Shown here one piece after another: positions 7,573-15,571 of a stretch of 64,000 nt of DNA. The notes under the pieces were generated by a model that saw nothing but the letters and a program-made list of their open reading frames with translations, did no database searches and was not told where the DNA came from. Source of the DNA: Streptomyces sp. DH24 (GTDB lineage Bacteria > Actinomycetota > Actinomycetes > Streptomycetales > Streptomycetaceae); NCBI RefSeq assembly GCF_029813775.1, contig NZ_JARVKW010000021.1, forward strand, positions 60,410-124,409. The letters run 5' to 3'. The position numbers and the translations under genes were made by a program. The number at the start of each line of letters is the position of its first letter. Positions within the stretch are counted from its first letter, which is position 1.

Positions 7573-8781
7573 TCAGTGGCGGACGGCGGCGACCTGCTCG
7601 GCCGGCGCGGACCCCGTCACGACCACGCTCGTGGCCCTGTCGCGGCGTTCGAGAGCGGCCGACAGGAACGCCAGGAGCAGCGCTCCTCCGGCGAGCGCGG
7701 CGCCGACCCAGTTGGGGGCGGTGTAGCCCAGGCCCGCCGCGATGACGAGGCCGCCGAGCCAGGCGGACAGGGCGTTGCCGAGGTTGAAGGCGCCGATGTT
7801 CACGGCCGAGGCGAGCGTCGGGGCGCCGTGTGCCTGGTCGAGAACGCGCTTTTGCAGCGGCGGGACGGTGGCGAAGCCCAGGGCGCCGATCAGGAAGATC
7901 GAGACGGCCGCGAGAACCTTGTCGTGCGCGGTGAGCGTGAAGAGCGCGAGCACGACGGCGAGTGCGCCCAGGGAGACGTACAGCAGGGGCATCAGGGCAC
8001 GGTCGGCGTACTTGCCGCCGACGAGGTTGCCGCCGACCATGCCGAGGCCGAAGAGGACCAGCAGCCAGGTCACGGAGCCGTCGGCGAAGCCGGTGACGTG
8101 GGTCATCATCGGCGCGATGTAGGTGATGGCAGCGAAGACGCCGCCGAAGCCGAGGACCGTCATCGCCATCGCCAGCAGGACCTGGACGTTCTTGAAAGCG
8201 GCCACTTCATGGCCCAGTCGCACGCCCTCCGGCTTGGGCATGTCGGGCACGAGCTTCGCGATGCCCGCCAGGCCGACGACGCCGAGAGCGGCGACGATGC
8301 CGAAGGTGACGCGCCAGCCGATGGACTGTCCGACGAGCGTGCCCAGCGGGACGCCGACGACGTTGGCGACGGTCAGACCGGTGAACATCATCGCGATGGC
8401 TCCGGCCTTCTTGTCCGGGGCGACCAGATCGGCGGCGACGACCGAGCCGATACCGAAGAAGGCGCCGTGGGCGAGCGAGGCCACCACGCGGCCGATGAGC
8501 ATGACCCCGAAGGCCGGGGCCAGCGCGGACAGCAGGTTGCCCACGATGAACAGACCCATGAGCAGCATGAGCATCCGCTTGCGGGAGATCCTGGTGCCGA
8601 GGACGGTCATGAGCGGGGCACCGAGCACGACGCCGAGCGCGTAGCCGGTCACCAGATAGCCGGCCGTGGGGATGGAGACCCCGAAATCGCCCGCGACCTC
8701 GGGCAGCAAGCCCATGATCACGAACTCGGTCGTTCCGATTCCGAAGGCCCCGATCGCGAGGGCCAGGAGCGCGAGAGGCAT
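7573..8781 (-). CDS. MFS transporter (DHA1-type multidrug/arabinose efflux-like)
   Basis: 402 residues with 12 predicted membrane helices. The first starts L-A-L-L-A-L-A-I-G-A-F-G-I-G-T-T-E-F, the sequence typical of the AraJ/YdhP/YdeA-like DHA1 exporters. A loop 2-3 motif, G-A-P-L-M-T-V-L-G-T-R-I-S-R-K-R, follows. Helix 5 carries a G-P/G-rich antiporter-type segment (V-G-V-P-L-G-T-L-V-G). It is transcribed divergently from a MarR regulator across a 139-base region with repeat elements. Drug or metabolite export under MarR control is the likely role, and the substrate is unknown. Confidence 0.92.
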   Translation of the reverse strand: MPLALLALAIGAFGIGTTEFVIMGLLPEVAGDFGVSIPTAGYLVTGYALGVVLGAPLMTVLGTRISRKRMLMLLMGLFIVGNLLSALAPAFGVMLIGRVVASLAHGAFFGIGSVVAADLVAPDKKAGAIAMMFTGLTVANVVGVPLGTLVGQSIGWRVTFGIVAALGVVGLAGIAKLVPDMPKPEGVRLGHEVAAFKNVQVLLAMAMTVLGFGGVFAAITYIAPMMTHVTGFADGSVTWLLVLFGLGMVGGNLVGGKYADRALMPLLYVSLGALAVVLALFTLTAHDKVLAAVSIFLIGALGFATVPPLQKRVLDQAHGAPTLASAVNIGAFNLGNALSAWLGGLVIAAGLGYTAPNWVGAALAGGALLLAFLSAALERRDRATSVVVTGSAPAEQVAAVRH

Positions 8782-8803
8782 GAGGGGTACACCTTCCCAG
8801 AAG

Positions 8804-8859
8804 ATTGCAGAAGCGCTTTATGTGCCCTCACGTTAATTGCAGACGCGGGCAATATGCAA
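8804..8859. promoter_or_regulatory. candidate MarR operator between divergent MFS and MarR genes
   Basis: ATTGCAGAAGCG (8804-8815) and ATTGCAGACGCG (8836-8847) are near-identical direct repeats. TTGCA at 8837-8841 also pairs with TGCAA at 8855-8859 as an inverted repeat. Their position in the divergent promoter region fits a binding site for the adjacent MarR protein, which is an inference. Confidence 0.4.
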
Positions 8860-8920
8860 GCGCAGACATTCGCGGTTCTGGTCTACCCTGGTGACAACCC
8901 TCTCGGACGGAGGAGCACCC

Positions 8921-9409
8921 ATGACCGCCACGGACCCCTCGCTCACCGCACTGGCGCAGGGCTGGTGCGCACTCTCCCTGCTGCACGGCAGGATCGAGGC
9001 CCACATCGAACGCGCCCTGCAGTCCCGCCACGACCTCAGCGTGCGCGAGTACTCCCTGCTCGACGTCCTCAGCCGCCAGCACGACGGCGACGGCGGCCAC
9101 CTCCAGATGAAACAGGTCGCCGACGCCGTCGTCCTCAGCCAGAGCGCCACCACCCGCCTCGTCACCCGCCTCGAGGACCGCGGCCTGCTGGAGCGCTACC
9201 TCTGCCCCACCGACCGCCGCGGCATCTACACCAACGTCACCGACGCCGGCCTCAAGCTCCTCGCCGAAGCCCGCCCCACCAACGAAGCCGCCCTCCGCGA
9301 AGCCCTCGACACCGCCGCCACCAACCCCGAACTCGCCCCCCTCGTCCACGCCGTCGAATCACTGAACACCCAGCCGTTGCATGCCAAGTCGCTGAACGTG
9401 CCCGCCTAG
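8921..9409 (+). CDS. MarR family transcriptional regulator
   Basis: 162 residues from an ATG preceded by GGACGGAGGAG; the frame extends upstream through the operator region, but that part is not coding-like. The winged helix-turn-helix is clear: L-S-V-R-E-Y-S-L-L-D-V-L-S, then L-Q-M-K-Q-V-A-D-A-V-V-L-S-Q-S-A-T-T-R-L-V-T-R-L-E (recognition helix, residues about 72-92) and the wing D-R-R-G-I-Y-T. MarR dimers usually repress an adjacent divergent exporter and release DNA on binding a small molecule. The divergent MFS gene is the obvious target. A GNAT gene starts ten bases after the stop and is probably co-transcribed. Confidence 0.93.
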   Translation: MTATDPSLTALAQGWCALSLLHGRIEAHIERALQSRHDLSVREYSLLDVLSRQHDGDGGHLQMKQVADAVVLSQSATTRLVTRLEDRGLLERYLCPTDRRGIYTNVTDAGLKLLAEARPTNEAALREALDTAATNPELAPLVHAVESLNTQPLHAKSLNVPA

Positions 9410-9418
9410 GGTTCAGAC

Positions 9419-9871
9419 ATGACAGACCTCGACATCCGCGCCGCCGTGGCCGACGACGTCCCCGCGATCGTCGCCCTGCTCGCGGACGACCCGCTGGGGG
9501 CCCAGCGCGAGTCACCGGACGACCTGACCCCTTACCTGGCCGCGCTGGAGCGTCTGGCCAACGACCCCAACCAGCACCTCGTCGTCGCCGTACGCGACGA
9601 CCGTGTCGTCGGCACGCTCCAGCTGACGGTCATCCCCGGGCTGTCCCGGCGTGGTGCCACCCGCTCGATCATCGAGGCCGTACGCATCCACGCCGACGAG
9701 CGCGGCAGTGGCCTCGGCACCCAGCTCATCGAGTGGGCGATCGAGGAATCGCGCAGACAGGGGTGCCAACTGGTGCAGCTGACCTCCGACAGCACACGCA
9801 AGGACGCCCACCGCTTCTACGAGCGGCTCGGGTTCACGGCCTCGCACGTGGGCTTCAAGCTGCCCCTGTGA
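9419..9871 (+). CDS. GNAT family N-acetyltransferase
   Basis: 150 residues, a single GNAT domain. It opens L-D-I-R-A-A-V-A-D-D-V-P-A-I-V, contains the strand R-D-D-R-V-V-G-T-L-Q-L-T-V-I-P, the acetyl-CoA loop H-A-D-E-R-G-S-G-L-G-T-Q-L (about residues 81-93) and the C-terminal D-A-H-R-F-Y-E-R-L-G-F-T-A-S. The ATG is ten bases after the MarR stop, so the two genes are likely one transcript. Small stand-alone GNATs acetylate amines of drugs, amino acids or proteins; no substrate can be assigned. The transcript runs into a 32-bp perfect palindrome that contains parS. Confidence 0.93.
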   Translation: MTDLDIRAAVADDVPAIVALLADDPLGAQRESPDDLTPYLAALERLANDPNQHLVVAVRDDRVVGTLQLTVIPGLSRRGATRSIIEAVRIHADERGSGLGTQLIEWAIEESRRQGCQLVQLTSDSTRKDAHRFYERLGFTASHVGFKLPL

Positions 9872-9877
9872 ATACGT

Positions 9878-9909
9878 CGAGGGCCTGTTTCACGTGAAAC
9901 AGGCCCTCG
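9878..9909. promoter_or_regulatory. parS: parS inside a 32-bp perfect palindrome at a convergent gene end
   Basis: The perfect parS core (9887-9900) is extended symmetrically by CGAGGGCCT and its complement. It lies seven bases after the acetyltransferase stop and 24 bases from the end of the converging hydrolase gene. It is a ParB site and, as RNA, a perfect hairpin that could terminate both genes. Confidence 0.9.
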
Positions 9910-9933
9910 TGGCGTGTCATGGGACGGCGGCGG

Positions 9934-11319
9934 CTATCCGATGCCCCGCCAGCCCTCCGGGTCCACTCCGCCGGGCACGGGGGCCTTCTCGTCGTACGGC
10001 TGGCGCGTGAACACGAAAGACCCGAGATCGAGATGGCTGACGGTCCCGTCCGCGCGTCGCACCGCCTTCAGTACCTCTCCGGCGTAGTACCCCTCCAGCC
10101 CGGTCCACGTGCCGTCACCGTTGGCCCGGAACGGCGAGTTGCGCCCGTTGCCGGACAGAGGACCCAGGGAGAGCAGGCCGTCGGCCATGAGCCGCAGAGC
10201 GAAGGCATGCGTGCCCCAGTACCACGGCCCCACAAGCTCCAGCGCAGGCGCGTCGGTCGCGCGCATCGGCCGCCACGGCTCGGGAATCCGCGGTTCGGCC
10301 TCGGCGACGATGCGCACGAGATCGGCGGCGGCCGCCACGACCAGCGGACCGGAGGTGCAGTTGGCCAGCACCACCGCCGCCACGTCGTCCTCCACGCTGA
10401 TCGTGAGCCCGGCGAGGAAGCCCGGCAGCGAGCCGCTGTGCCCGACCAGGACCCGTCCCTGCGAGTGGCGCAGCTCCATACCGAGGCCGTACGCGTAACC
10501 GGCCGCCACGTCCGAGGCTTCGGGCGGCGCGGCCGGCGTCCGCATCTCCCGCAGCGACTCGGCGCTCAGCACGCGCTGGTCACCCCGCACGAGAAACGCG
10601 GCGAAGCGCGCCAGGTCGGCGGTTGTCGACCACAGTTGTCCGGCCGGTGCCATCCGCCCGAGATCCTCGACGGGCTCGGGCAGCATTACGTCCGCCCAGG
10701 GGTGCACGGCCCAGCCACCGGCGTGCGGCGCCCGCGGCTGCGCGCTGGTGCGGTCCAGGCCGAGGGGTTCGAGCACTTCCCGCCGGAGAACGTCCTCCCA
10801 CGCGGCGCCACGCAGCTTCTCGACCAGTGCGCCCAGCAACGTGTAACCGGGGTTCGAGTAGTGGAACCGCCGGCCGATCGGATGCCGGTGCGGCTGGTCA
10901 CCGAGGACATCCGCGAGTTCGGGGCGCAGGGAGCCGGAAGTGCGCTCCCACCACGGGCCGGGCGACTCGGCCGCCAACCCCGCGGTGTGGGAGAGGAGTT
11001 GGGTGATGGTCGCCTCTCCCGCGCCGCTGCCCGGCAGATGCTTCTCCAAGGGGTCGGCAAGGTCGAGCAGCCCCTCGTCGCGCAGTCTCATCACCAGCAC
11101 CGCGGTGAAGGTCTTGGTGAGGGAACCGATCCGGTACTGCACGTTCTCGTCCGGCCCGTGTCCGTCCACCGAGGTGCGGGCCCCGTGCCACACGGTTCGC
11201 CCGCCCCGCACGACGGCCGCGACCAAGGACGGCGCACGCCCCTCGGCCTGCGCGACGGCGATCCGGTGCGTCAGGGCACGGCGGGTGCCCGGCAGGAGGT
11301 CTTCCTGGGAGATCGTCAT
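9934..11319 (-). CDS. serine hydrolase, class C beta-lactamase / DD-peptidase-like family
   Basis: 461 residues. The beta-lactamase fold is shown by S-L-T-K in G-S-L-T-K-T-F (catalytic Ser and Lys, about residue 52), the Y-S-N motif in F-H-Y-S-N-P-G-Y (about 152), and an H-S-G element in G-H-S-G-S-L-P-G-F (about 290) replacing K-T-G. The last 130 residues are a C-terminal domain typical of esterase-like or peptidase-like members. No signal peptide is visible, so a cytoplasmic esterase, amidase or peptidase is as likely as a true beta-lactamase. The gene stands alone, converging on the MarR-GNAT pair. Confidence 0.9.
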   Translation of the reverse strand: MTISQEDLLPGTRRALTHRIAVAQAEGRAPSLVAAVVRGGRTVWHGARTSVDGHGPDENVQYRIGSLTKTFTAVLVMRLRDEGLLDLADPLEKHLPGSGAGEATITQLLSHTAGLAAESPGPWWERTSGSLRPELADVLGDQPHRHPIGRRFHYSNPGYTLLGALVEKLRGAAWEDVLRREVLEPLGLDRTSAQPRAPHAGGWAVHPWADVMLPEPVEDLGRMAPAGQLWSTTADLARFAAFLVRGDQRVLSAESLREMRTPAAPPEASDVAAGYAYGLGMELRHSQGRVLVGHSGSLPGFLAGLTISVEDDVAAVVLANCTSGPLVVAAAADLVRIVAEAEPRIPEPWRPMRATDAPALELVGPWYWGTHAFALRLMADGLLSLGPLSGNGRNSPFRANGDGTWTGLEGYYAGEVLKAVRRADGTVSHLDLGSFVFTRQPYDEKAPVPGGVDPEGWRGIG

Positions 11320-11395
11320 GCCCCCAGTCCACCCCGAACCGGACGCACCGTCGAGCCAATTCCGCGAGGAACGAAGGCGTCCGCAGGGTGCCGGG

Positions 11396-12871
11396 TCAGG
11401 TCTGTGCCATGTCCACGAAGCGCGAGTAGTGGCCCTGGAAGGCGACCGTGATCGTCGCCGTGGGGCCGTTTCGGTGCTTGGCCACGATCAGGTCGGCCTC
11501 GCCCGCGCGCGGGGACTCCTTCTCGTAGGCGTCCTCGCGGTGCAGCAGGATCACCATGTCGGCGTCCTGTTCGATGGAGCCGGACTCACGCAGGTCGGAG
11601 ACCATGGGCTTCTTGTCGGTGCGCTGCTCGGGACCACGGTTCAGCTGGGAGAGCGCGATGACCGGAATCTCCAGCTCCTTGGCCAGCAGCTTGAGGTTGC
11701 GGGACATGTCCGAGACCTCCTGCTGACGGCTTTCGGCGCGCTTGGAGCCGCCGGACTGCATCAGCTGCAGATAGTCGATGACCACCAGCTTGAGGTCGTT
11801 GCGCTGCTTGAGACGGCGGCACTTGGCGCGGATCTCCATCATCGACAGGTTCGGGGAGTCGTCGATGTAGAGCGGGGCGGCCGAGACATCCGGCATACGG
11901 CGGGCCAGGCGCGTCCAGTCGTCGTCGGTCATCGTGCCCGAGCGCATGTGGTGCAGGGCCACCCGGGCCTCGGCGGACAGCAGACGCATGGCGATCTCGT
12001 TGCGGCCCATTTCGAGCGAGAAGATGACGCTCGGCAGGTTGTTCTTGATCGAGGCGGCCCGCGCGAAGTCCAGTGCGAGGGTCGACTTACCCATGGCGGG
12101 ACGCGCGGCGATGACGATCATCTGCCCCGGGTGCAGACCATTGGTGAGCGAGTCGAAGTCGGTGAACCCGGTCGGCACGCCGGTCATCTCGCCGCTGCGG
12201 GAGCCGATCGCCTCGATCTCGTCGAGCGCACCCTCCATGATGTCGCCCAGCGGCAGGTAGTCCTCGCTGGTGCGCTGCTCGGTGACGGCGTAGATCTCGG
12301 CCTGGGCGCGGTTGACGATCTCGTCGACGTCGTCGTCGGCCGCGTATCCCATCTGTGTGATGCGCGTACCGGCCTCGACCAGGCGGCGCAGGACGGCACG
12401 CTCGTGCACGATCTCCGCGTAGTACGCCGCGTTGGCCGCCGTCGGCACCGTCTGGACGAGGGTGTGGAGATACGAGGCACCGCCGACCTTGTTGATCTCG
12501 CCGCGCTTGGTCAGCTCGGCGGCGATCGTGATGGGGTCGGCCGGCTCGCCCTTGGCGTAGATGTCGAGGATCGCCTGGTAGATCGTCTCGTGGGCCGGCT
12601 TGTAGAAGTCGTGGCCCTTGAGGATCTCCACCACGTCGGCGATGGCGTCCTTGGAGAGCAGCATGCCGCCGAGGACGGACTGCTCGGCCTCCAGGTCCTG
12701 GGGCGGCACGCGCTCGAATGCCGAGCCTCCTCCGTCCCAACCGCCGCTGTCCCCACCGCGGTCGTGCTGCTCGTCGCGGCCGCGGGTTCCTTCGCCGCGT
12801 CGGCGGGAGGGCAGACGATCACTGGGCCCGCTGTCGGCCCACGGGTCGTCCAAGGGCTCGGAAATACTCAC
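11396..12871 (-). CDS. dnaB: replicative DNA helicase DnaB
   Basis: 491 residues from a GTG with an excellent GGGAGGAGGT site seven bases upstream; a longer open frame upstream is not conserved-looking. After a charged N-terminus (about 60 residues) the DnaB N-domain begins R-V-P-P-Q-D-L-E-A-E-Q-S-V-L-G-G-M-L. The RecA-like motor has Walker A A-R-P-A-M-G-K-S-T (about residue 260), Walker B V-V-I-D-Y-L-Q-L-M and the K-H-R-N-G-P arginine-finger/DNA region near the end. No intein is inserted. It unwinds DNA at replication forks as a hexamer with primase. It converges on the hydrolase gene and has a long upstream region carrying DnaA-box-like sequences. Confidence 0.98.
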   Translation of the reverse strand: MSISEPLDDPWADSGPSDRLPSRRRGEGTRGRDEQHDRGGDSGGWDGGGSAFERVPPQDLEAEQSVLGGMLLSKDAIADVVEILKGHDFYKPAHETIYQAILDIYAKGEPADPITIAAELTKRGEINKVGGASYLHTLVQTVPTAANAAYYAEIVHERAVLRRLVEAGTRITQMGYAADDDVDEIVNRAQAEIYAVTEQRTSEDYLPLGDIMEGALDEIEAIGSRSGEMTGVPTGFTDFDSLTNGLHPGQMIVIAARPAMGKSTLALDFARAASIKNNLPSVIFSLEMGRNEIAMRLLSAEARVALHHMRSGTMTDDDWTRLARRMPDVSAAPLYIDDSPNLSMMEIRAKCRRLKQRNDLKLVVIDYLQLMQSGGSKRAESRQQEVSDMSRNLKLLAKELEIPVIALSQLNRGPEQRTDKKPMVSDLRESGSIEQDADMVILLHREDAYEKESPRAGEADLIVAKHRNGPTATITVAFQGHYSRFVDMAQT

Positions 12872-13330
12872 CGAGCCACCTCCTCCCGTCCGCCGAGCGG
12901 ACCTCGCCGTGCCCCTCTTTTCTACGGCACGGCACTGACAAATGAGACGCCCAACTCCGGTTCTGGCGCGCCGGTTTTGCGACGTTTGAGAAACCGGCGG
13001 ACGGAGCGGGCGCCGGTCCACCGTAGGCCTGCGGGCACCGTCAGCCAATCTGGTTATCCACAGGCCATGTGGACGACGGCTCAGATGCTGTGGAGAACTC
13101 CGCGAAACCTGTGCACGACCCGGTGGACAGCCCTGTGAACAAGCTTCCATCCACCTTCACAAAAGGCCTCTGACCTGCCACTTTCCCGTCCACCGGCTGT
13201 GCAGAAGAAAAACTTCCCCAGTCGGACCAAGATCGCTGCGGGCGGCTTACAGAGGATCACGCAACGAGAGCAGAAGTAAGGGTCACAAAAGCTTTGCATC
13301 TCTTACCTGTGGACGATTAGATTGGTGTTC
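12872..13330. other. 459-base divergent region between dnaB and the MATE gene, with DnaA-box-like sequences
   Basis: No gene is supported here. It holds TTATCCACA (13054-13062), the consensus bacterial DnaA box, and reverse-strand TCGTCCACA twice (13068-13076 and 13308-13316). A reverse-strand TTCTCCACA lies at 13089-13097. The right end carries a candidate promoter for the MATE gene. Confidence 0.55.
13294..13323 (+). promoter_or_regulatory. candidate promoter of the MATE gene, possibly leaderless
   Basis: TTGCAT (13294-13299), an 18-base spacer and TAGATT (13318-13323) place transcription start at or within a base or two of the ATG at 13331. There is no ribosome site before that ATG, consistent with a leaderless mRNA. 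A DnaA-box-like sequence (13308-13316) sits between the -35 and -10. Confidence 0.4.
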
Positions 13331-14668
13331 ATGACACAGGCCCCCGCGCACTCCCGAGAGGTCCGCCGACAACACGACCGGGAGATCGTCGCGCTCGCCG
13401 TCCCCGCTTTCGGCGCCCTCGTCGCCGAGCCCCTCTTCGTCATCGCCGACAGCGCGATCGTCGGCCATCTGGGCACCGCCCAACTCGCGGGACTCGGCGT
13501 CGCCTCCGCTCTCCTCACCACCGCCGTGAGCGTATTCGTCTTTCTCGCCTACGCCACCACGGCGGCCGTCGCCCGACGCGTCGGCGCCGGCGATCTGAAG
13601 GCCGCCATCCGACAGGGCATGGACGGCGTATGGCTCGCCCTCCTCCTCGGCGTGGCCGTCATCGCTGTCGTCCTGCCCACGGCACCCGGTCTGGTCGACC
13701 TCTTCGGTGCATCGGAGACAGCCGCCCCGTACGGCACCACCTATCTCCGAATCTCGTCGCTCGGCATCCCGGCCATGCTCGTCGTGCTCGCCGCGACCGG
13801 AGTCCTGCGCGGACTGCAGGACACGAAGACGCCCCTGTACGTCGCCGTCGGGGGTTTCGTCTCCAACGCCGTCCTCAACGTCGTCCTCGTCTACGGCGCC
13901 GACCTGGGGATCGCCGGCTCCGCATGGGGAACCGTCATCGCCCAGTGGGGCATGGCCTTGGTGTACCTCGTCGTGGTCGTCCGTGGCGCCCGCAAGCACC
14001 ACGCCTCCCTGCGGCCCAACGTCGCCGGAATCAGGGCCTCTGCCCAAGCGGGGGCGCCCCTGCTGGTCCGCACCCTTTCGTTGCGGGCCATTCTCATGAT
14101 TGCCACCGCCGTCGCGGCCCGCCTCGGCGACGCCGACATGGCGGCTCACCAGATCATCCTGTCCCTGTGGAGCCTGCTCGCCTTCGCCCTGGACGCCATC
14201 GCCATCGCGGGCCAGGCCATCATCGGGCGCTACCTGGGGGCGGGAGACGCCGAAGGAGCCAAGGTCGTCTGTCGTCGGATGGTCCAGTGGGGCGTTGCCG
14301 TCGGTGTCGTGCTCGGCGTACTGGTGGTGCTCGCCCGTCCCGTGTTCCTGCCACTGTTCACCAGTGACTCCGCCGTCACCGACACGGCCCTGCCGGCGCT
14401 GGTGATCGTGGCGCTCTCCCAGCCGATCAGCGGCATCGTCTTCGTCCTGGACGGCGTCCTGATGGGCGCGGGCGACGGACCGTACCTGGCGTGGGCGATG
14501 CTGATCACCTTGGCGGTCTTCGCTCCGGCCGCCCTGCTGGTGCCGGCCGTCGGCGGCGGACTCACCACGCTGTGGATCACCATGACGCTGATGATGACGG
14601 TGCGGATGCTGACCCTGTGGCTACGCGCCCGCTCGGGCCGCTGGATAGTCACCGGAGCAACGCGCTGA
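13331..14668 (+). CDS. MATE family efflux transporter (DinF/NorM-like)
   Basis: 445 residues with 12 predicted membrane helices in two homologous halves. It opens R-E-I-V-A-L-A-V-P-A-F-G-A-L-V-A-E-P-L-F, the typical MATE start, with D-S-A-I-V-G-H-L-G-T-A-Q-L-A-G-L-G in helix 1-2. The second half has M-A-A-H-Q-I-I-L-S-L-W-S and G-Q-A-I-I-G-R-Y-L-G-A-G-D. MATE proteins export cationic compounds using Na+ or H+ gradients; the DinF-like subgroup is common beside dnaB in Streptomyces. It is divergent from dnaB and converges on rplI, with two parS palindromes between them. The substrate is unknown. Confidence 0.94.
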   Translation: MTQAPAHSREVRRQHDREIVALAVPAFGALVAEPLFVIADSAIVGHLGTAQLAGLGVASALLTTAVSVFVFLAYATTAAVARRVGAGDLKAAIRQGMDGVWLALLLGVAVIAVVLPTAPGLVDLFGASETAAPYGTTYLRISSLGIPAMLVVLAATGVLRGLQDTKTPLYVAVGGFVSNAVLNVVLVYGADLGIAGSAWGTVIAQWGMALVYLVVVVRGARKHHASLRPNVAGIRASAQAGAPLLVRTLSLRAILMIATAVAARLGDADMAAHQIILSLWSLLAFALDAIAIAGQAIIGRYLGAGDAEGAKVVCRRMVQWGVAVGVVLGVLVVLARPVFLPLFTSDSAVTDTALPALVIVALSQPISGIVFVLDGVLMGAGDGPYLAWAMLITLAVFAPAALLVPAVGGGLTTLWITMTLMMTVRMLTLWLRARSGRWIVTGATR

Positions 14669-14702
14669 CGCTTTCGTCGTTTCACGTGAAACGACGAAAG
14701 CG
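14669..14702. promoter_or_regulatory. parS: parS inside a 34-bp perfect palindrome
   Basis: Perfect parS core at 14679-14692, with CGCTTTCGTC arms on both sides. It starts at the last bases of the MATE gene region and overlaps the next parS palindrome by three bases. Confidence 0.92.
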
Positions 14703-14725
14703 CGTGTTTCACGTGAAACACGCGC
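14700..14725. promoter_or_regulatory. parS: second parS of a tandem pair, in a 26-bp perfect palindrome
   Basis: Perfect parS core at 14706-14719, flanked by GCGCGT and ACGCGC. Core centres of the pair are 27 bp apart. It sits between the converging MATE and rplI genes. Confidence 0.92.
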
Positions 14726-14737
14726 CGGACATGCGAG

Positions 14738-14765
14738 GGGGCCGCACCCCGAAGGATGCGGCCCC
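14738..14765 (-). terminator. hairpin terminator of the rpsF-rplI operon
   Basis: GGGGCCGCA (14738-14746) pairs with TGCGGCCCC (14757-14765). It lies 27 bases beyond the rplI stop in the direction of transcription. Confidence 0.7.
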
Positions 14766-14791
14766 ACATGTCGCTACAGCGAGCGCGGCAC

Positions 14792-15238
14792 TCAGGCCGC
14801 GACAACCTCGATGTTGACCTTGGCGGCAACCTCGGGGTGCAGACGCACGGACGTCTCGTGGGCGCCCAGCGTCTTGATCGCCGAGGCGACCTCGATGCGA
14901 CGCTTGTCGACCTCGGGGCCACCGGCAGCCTTGATCGCCGAGGCGATGTCGGCCTGGGTGACGGAACCGAAGAGACGACCGGCGTCGCCGGCGCGAACGG
15001 CCAGACGAACCTTGACGCCCTCGAGCTGGGCCTTCACCTGGTTGGCCTGCTCGATGGTCTGGATCTCGTGGATCTTGCGAGCACGACGGATCTGCTCGAC
15101 GTCCTTCTCGCCGCCCTTGGTCCAGCGGATAGCGAACTTCCGCGGGATCAGGTAGTTGCGAGCGTAACCGTCCTTGACGTCGACGACGTCGCCCGCGGCA
15201 CCGAGGCCGGAGACCTCGTGGGTGAGGATGATCTTCAT
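14792..15238 (-). CDS. rplI: 50S ribosomal protein L9
   Basis: 148 residues, the standard length. It begins M-K-I-I-L-T-H-E-V-S-G-L-G, with the diagnostic N-terminal RNA-binding motif G-D-V-V-D-V-K-D-G-Y-A-R-N-Y-L-I-P at residues 17-33, then the long connecting helix and the C-terminal domain. L9 binds 23S rRNA domain V at the L1-stalk side and limits frameshifting. It is the last gene of rpsF-ssb-rpsR-rplI, starting 18 bases after rpsR. Confidence 0.98.
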   Translation of the reverse strand: MKIILTHEVSGLGAAGDVVDVKDGYARNYLIPRKFAIRWTKGGEKDVEQIRRARKIHEIQTIEQANQVKAQLEGVKVRLAVRAGDAGRLFGSVTQADIASAIKAAGGPEVDKRRIEVASAIKTLGAHETSVRLHPEVAAKVNIEVVAA

Positions 15239-15256
15239 TTGTCGGTCACCCTTCCC

Positions 15257-15493
15257 TTATCGCGCGGTGGAGGTGTAGGGCAGCAGCGCCATCTCACGGC
15301 TGTTCTTGACGGCCGTGGCGACGTCACGCTGGTGCTGCGTGCAGTTGCCGGTCACGCGGCGGGCACGGATCTTGCCGCGGTCGGAAATGAACTTCCGCAG
15401 CATGTTCGTGTCCTTGTAGTCCACGTACGTGACCTTGTCCTTGCAGAAAGCGCAGACCTTCTTCTTCGGCTTGCGCACAGGCGGCTTCGCCAT
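15257..15493 (-). CDS. rpsR: 30S ribosomal protein S18
   Basis: 78 residues. It contains V-C-A-F-C-K-D-K near residue 14 and a further C-T-Q-H-Q motif, so it is the zinc-binding (cysteine-containing) form rather than the zinc-independent paralogue. The core D-T-N-M-L-R-K-F-I-S-D-R-G-K-I follows. S18 binds S6 on the 30S platform, which fits its operon with rpsF. The start has an adjacent purine-rich site (AGGAGAATC region). Confidence 0.97.
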   Translation of the reverse strand: MAKPPVRKPKKKVCAFCKDKVTYVDYKDTNMLRKFISDRGKIRARRVTGNCTQHQRDVATAVKNSREMALLPYTSTAR

Positions 15494-15571
15494 GGTGATT
15501 CTCCTGTGTGATCAAGAAGTGTGGGTACGGCCCACCTCGGCCGGCCGGGTCCGAGGACCCGGCCCGAAGGC

